Assembly (NCBI GenBank): GCA_024644085.1
Contig: JAHELS010000012.1
Coordinates: 1-58,624 of the forward strand
Origin: Rhodopirellula sp.
Lineage (GTDB): Bacteria > Planctomycetota > Planctomycetia > Pirellulales > Pirellulaceae
Direction: 5' to 3'
Length of the DNA stretch: 58,624 nt
Shown here: positions 58,555 to 58,624 of the stretch, piece by piece
How the letters are laid out: each line of letters begins with the position of its first letter
Numbering within the stretch: position 1 is the first letter of the stretch
The notes under the pieces: generated by a model
What the model was told of the DNA's origin: nothing
What the model saw: only the letters and a program-made list of their open reading frames with translations
The model's database searches: none
Position numbers and translations under genes: made by a program

Positions 58555-58580
58555 CCCCGCAGTCTACTGCGGGGTTTTTT
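58555..58580 (+). terminator. Intrinsic terminator of the small end gene
   Basis: CCCCGCAG (58555-58562) and CTGCGGGG (58567-58574) form a perfect eight-base stem with a TCTA loop, followed by six T residues (58575-58580). Confidence 0.95.
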
Positions 58581-58624
58581 ATTGCCCCGCCGACGCACCC
58601 CAGATCTCGATGCTGCGGGCTGAT

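Overview
The window looks like chromosome from a planctomycete, most likely of the Pirellulaceae (Rhodopirellula-like). The evidence is the combination of families rather than one marker: a DUF1559 protein with a pilin-type leader, a DUF1501 protein, two secreted sulfatases (one fused to an FG-GAP propeller), a Tat-exported sugar isomerase-like protein, several long secreted proteins of planctomycete type, scattered informational genes and weak Shine-Dalgarno sites. No phage, insertion sequence, rRNA or CRISPR array was seen, and one tRNA was found.

Layout. 1-3509: the 3' part of a Tex-like RNA-binding protein with a 21-bp tandem repeat and an RGG tail, coupled to a small conserved gene. 3525-11363 (minus strand): an orphan histidine kinase, a sugar isomerase-like TIM barrel, an FG-GAP/sulfatase fusion and a sodium/solute symporter, together suggesting use of sulfated glycans. 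11404-14959: a secreted lectin-like protein, a Nudix hydrolase, a DUF1559 protein and a Gfo/Idh/MocA oxidoreductase. 15206-18041: a structured leader, a thioredoxin-like protein, a MurB homologue lacking expected catalytic residues, and an FtsQ-like POTRA protein. 18176-27204: DUF1501, tRNA-Pro(GGG), pyrF, a secreted protein, a ketoacyl-synthase homologue with Glu in place of the nucleophilic Cys, a proline-rich secreted protein and guaB. 27304-30984 (minus): four translationally linked minor-pilin-like genes. 31200-32165: a deoxyhypusine-synthase-like gene. 32806-41139: rpoB and rpoC without rplJL upstream. 41212-44215: a GspE/PilT-type ATPase and a short RecQ.

44206-50636: a second sulfatase, then a plus-strand run of a gluzincin-LRR protein, a LarA-family enzyme, KDPG aldolase and KDG kinase, which reads as an aldonate/uronate branch of an Entner-Doudoroff-type pathway. 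50670-52525: a lone cytochrome oxidase subunit III and a phosphofructokinase. 52704-57409: three consecutive genes for a putative electron-transfer module: two cyclic-nucleotide-binding-like domains fused to a four-cluster ferredoxin, a five-helix membrane protein with two 14-spaced His pairs (di-heme b signature), and a membrane-anchored decaheme cytochrome c. This is the best candidate here for an undescribed system. The window ends with a YjbQ-family gene and a small gene with its own promoter and terminator.

Functional calls rest on reading motifs by eye; no database search was possible. Start codons are often uncertain, and where an internal ATG fits a signal peptide or ribosome site better I used it and said so.
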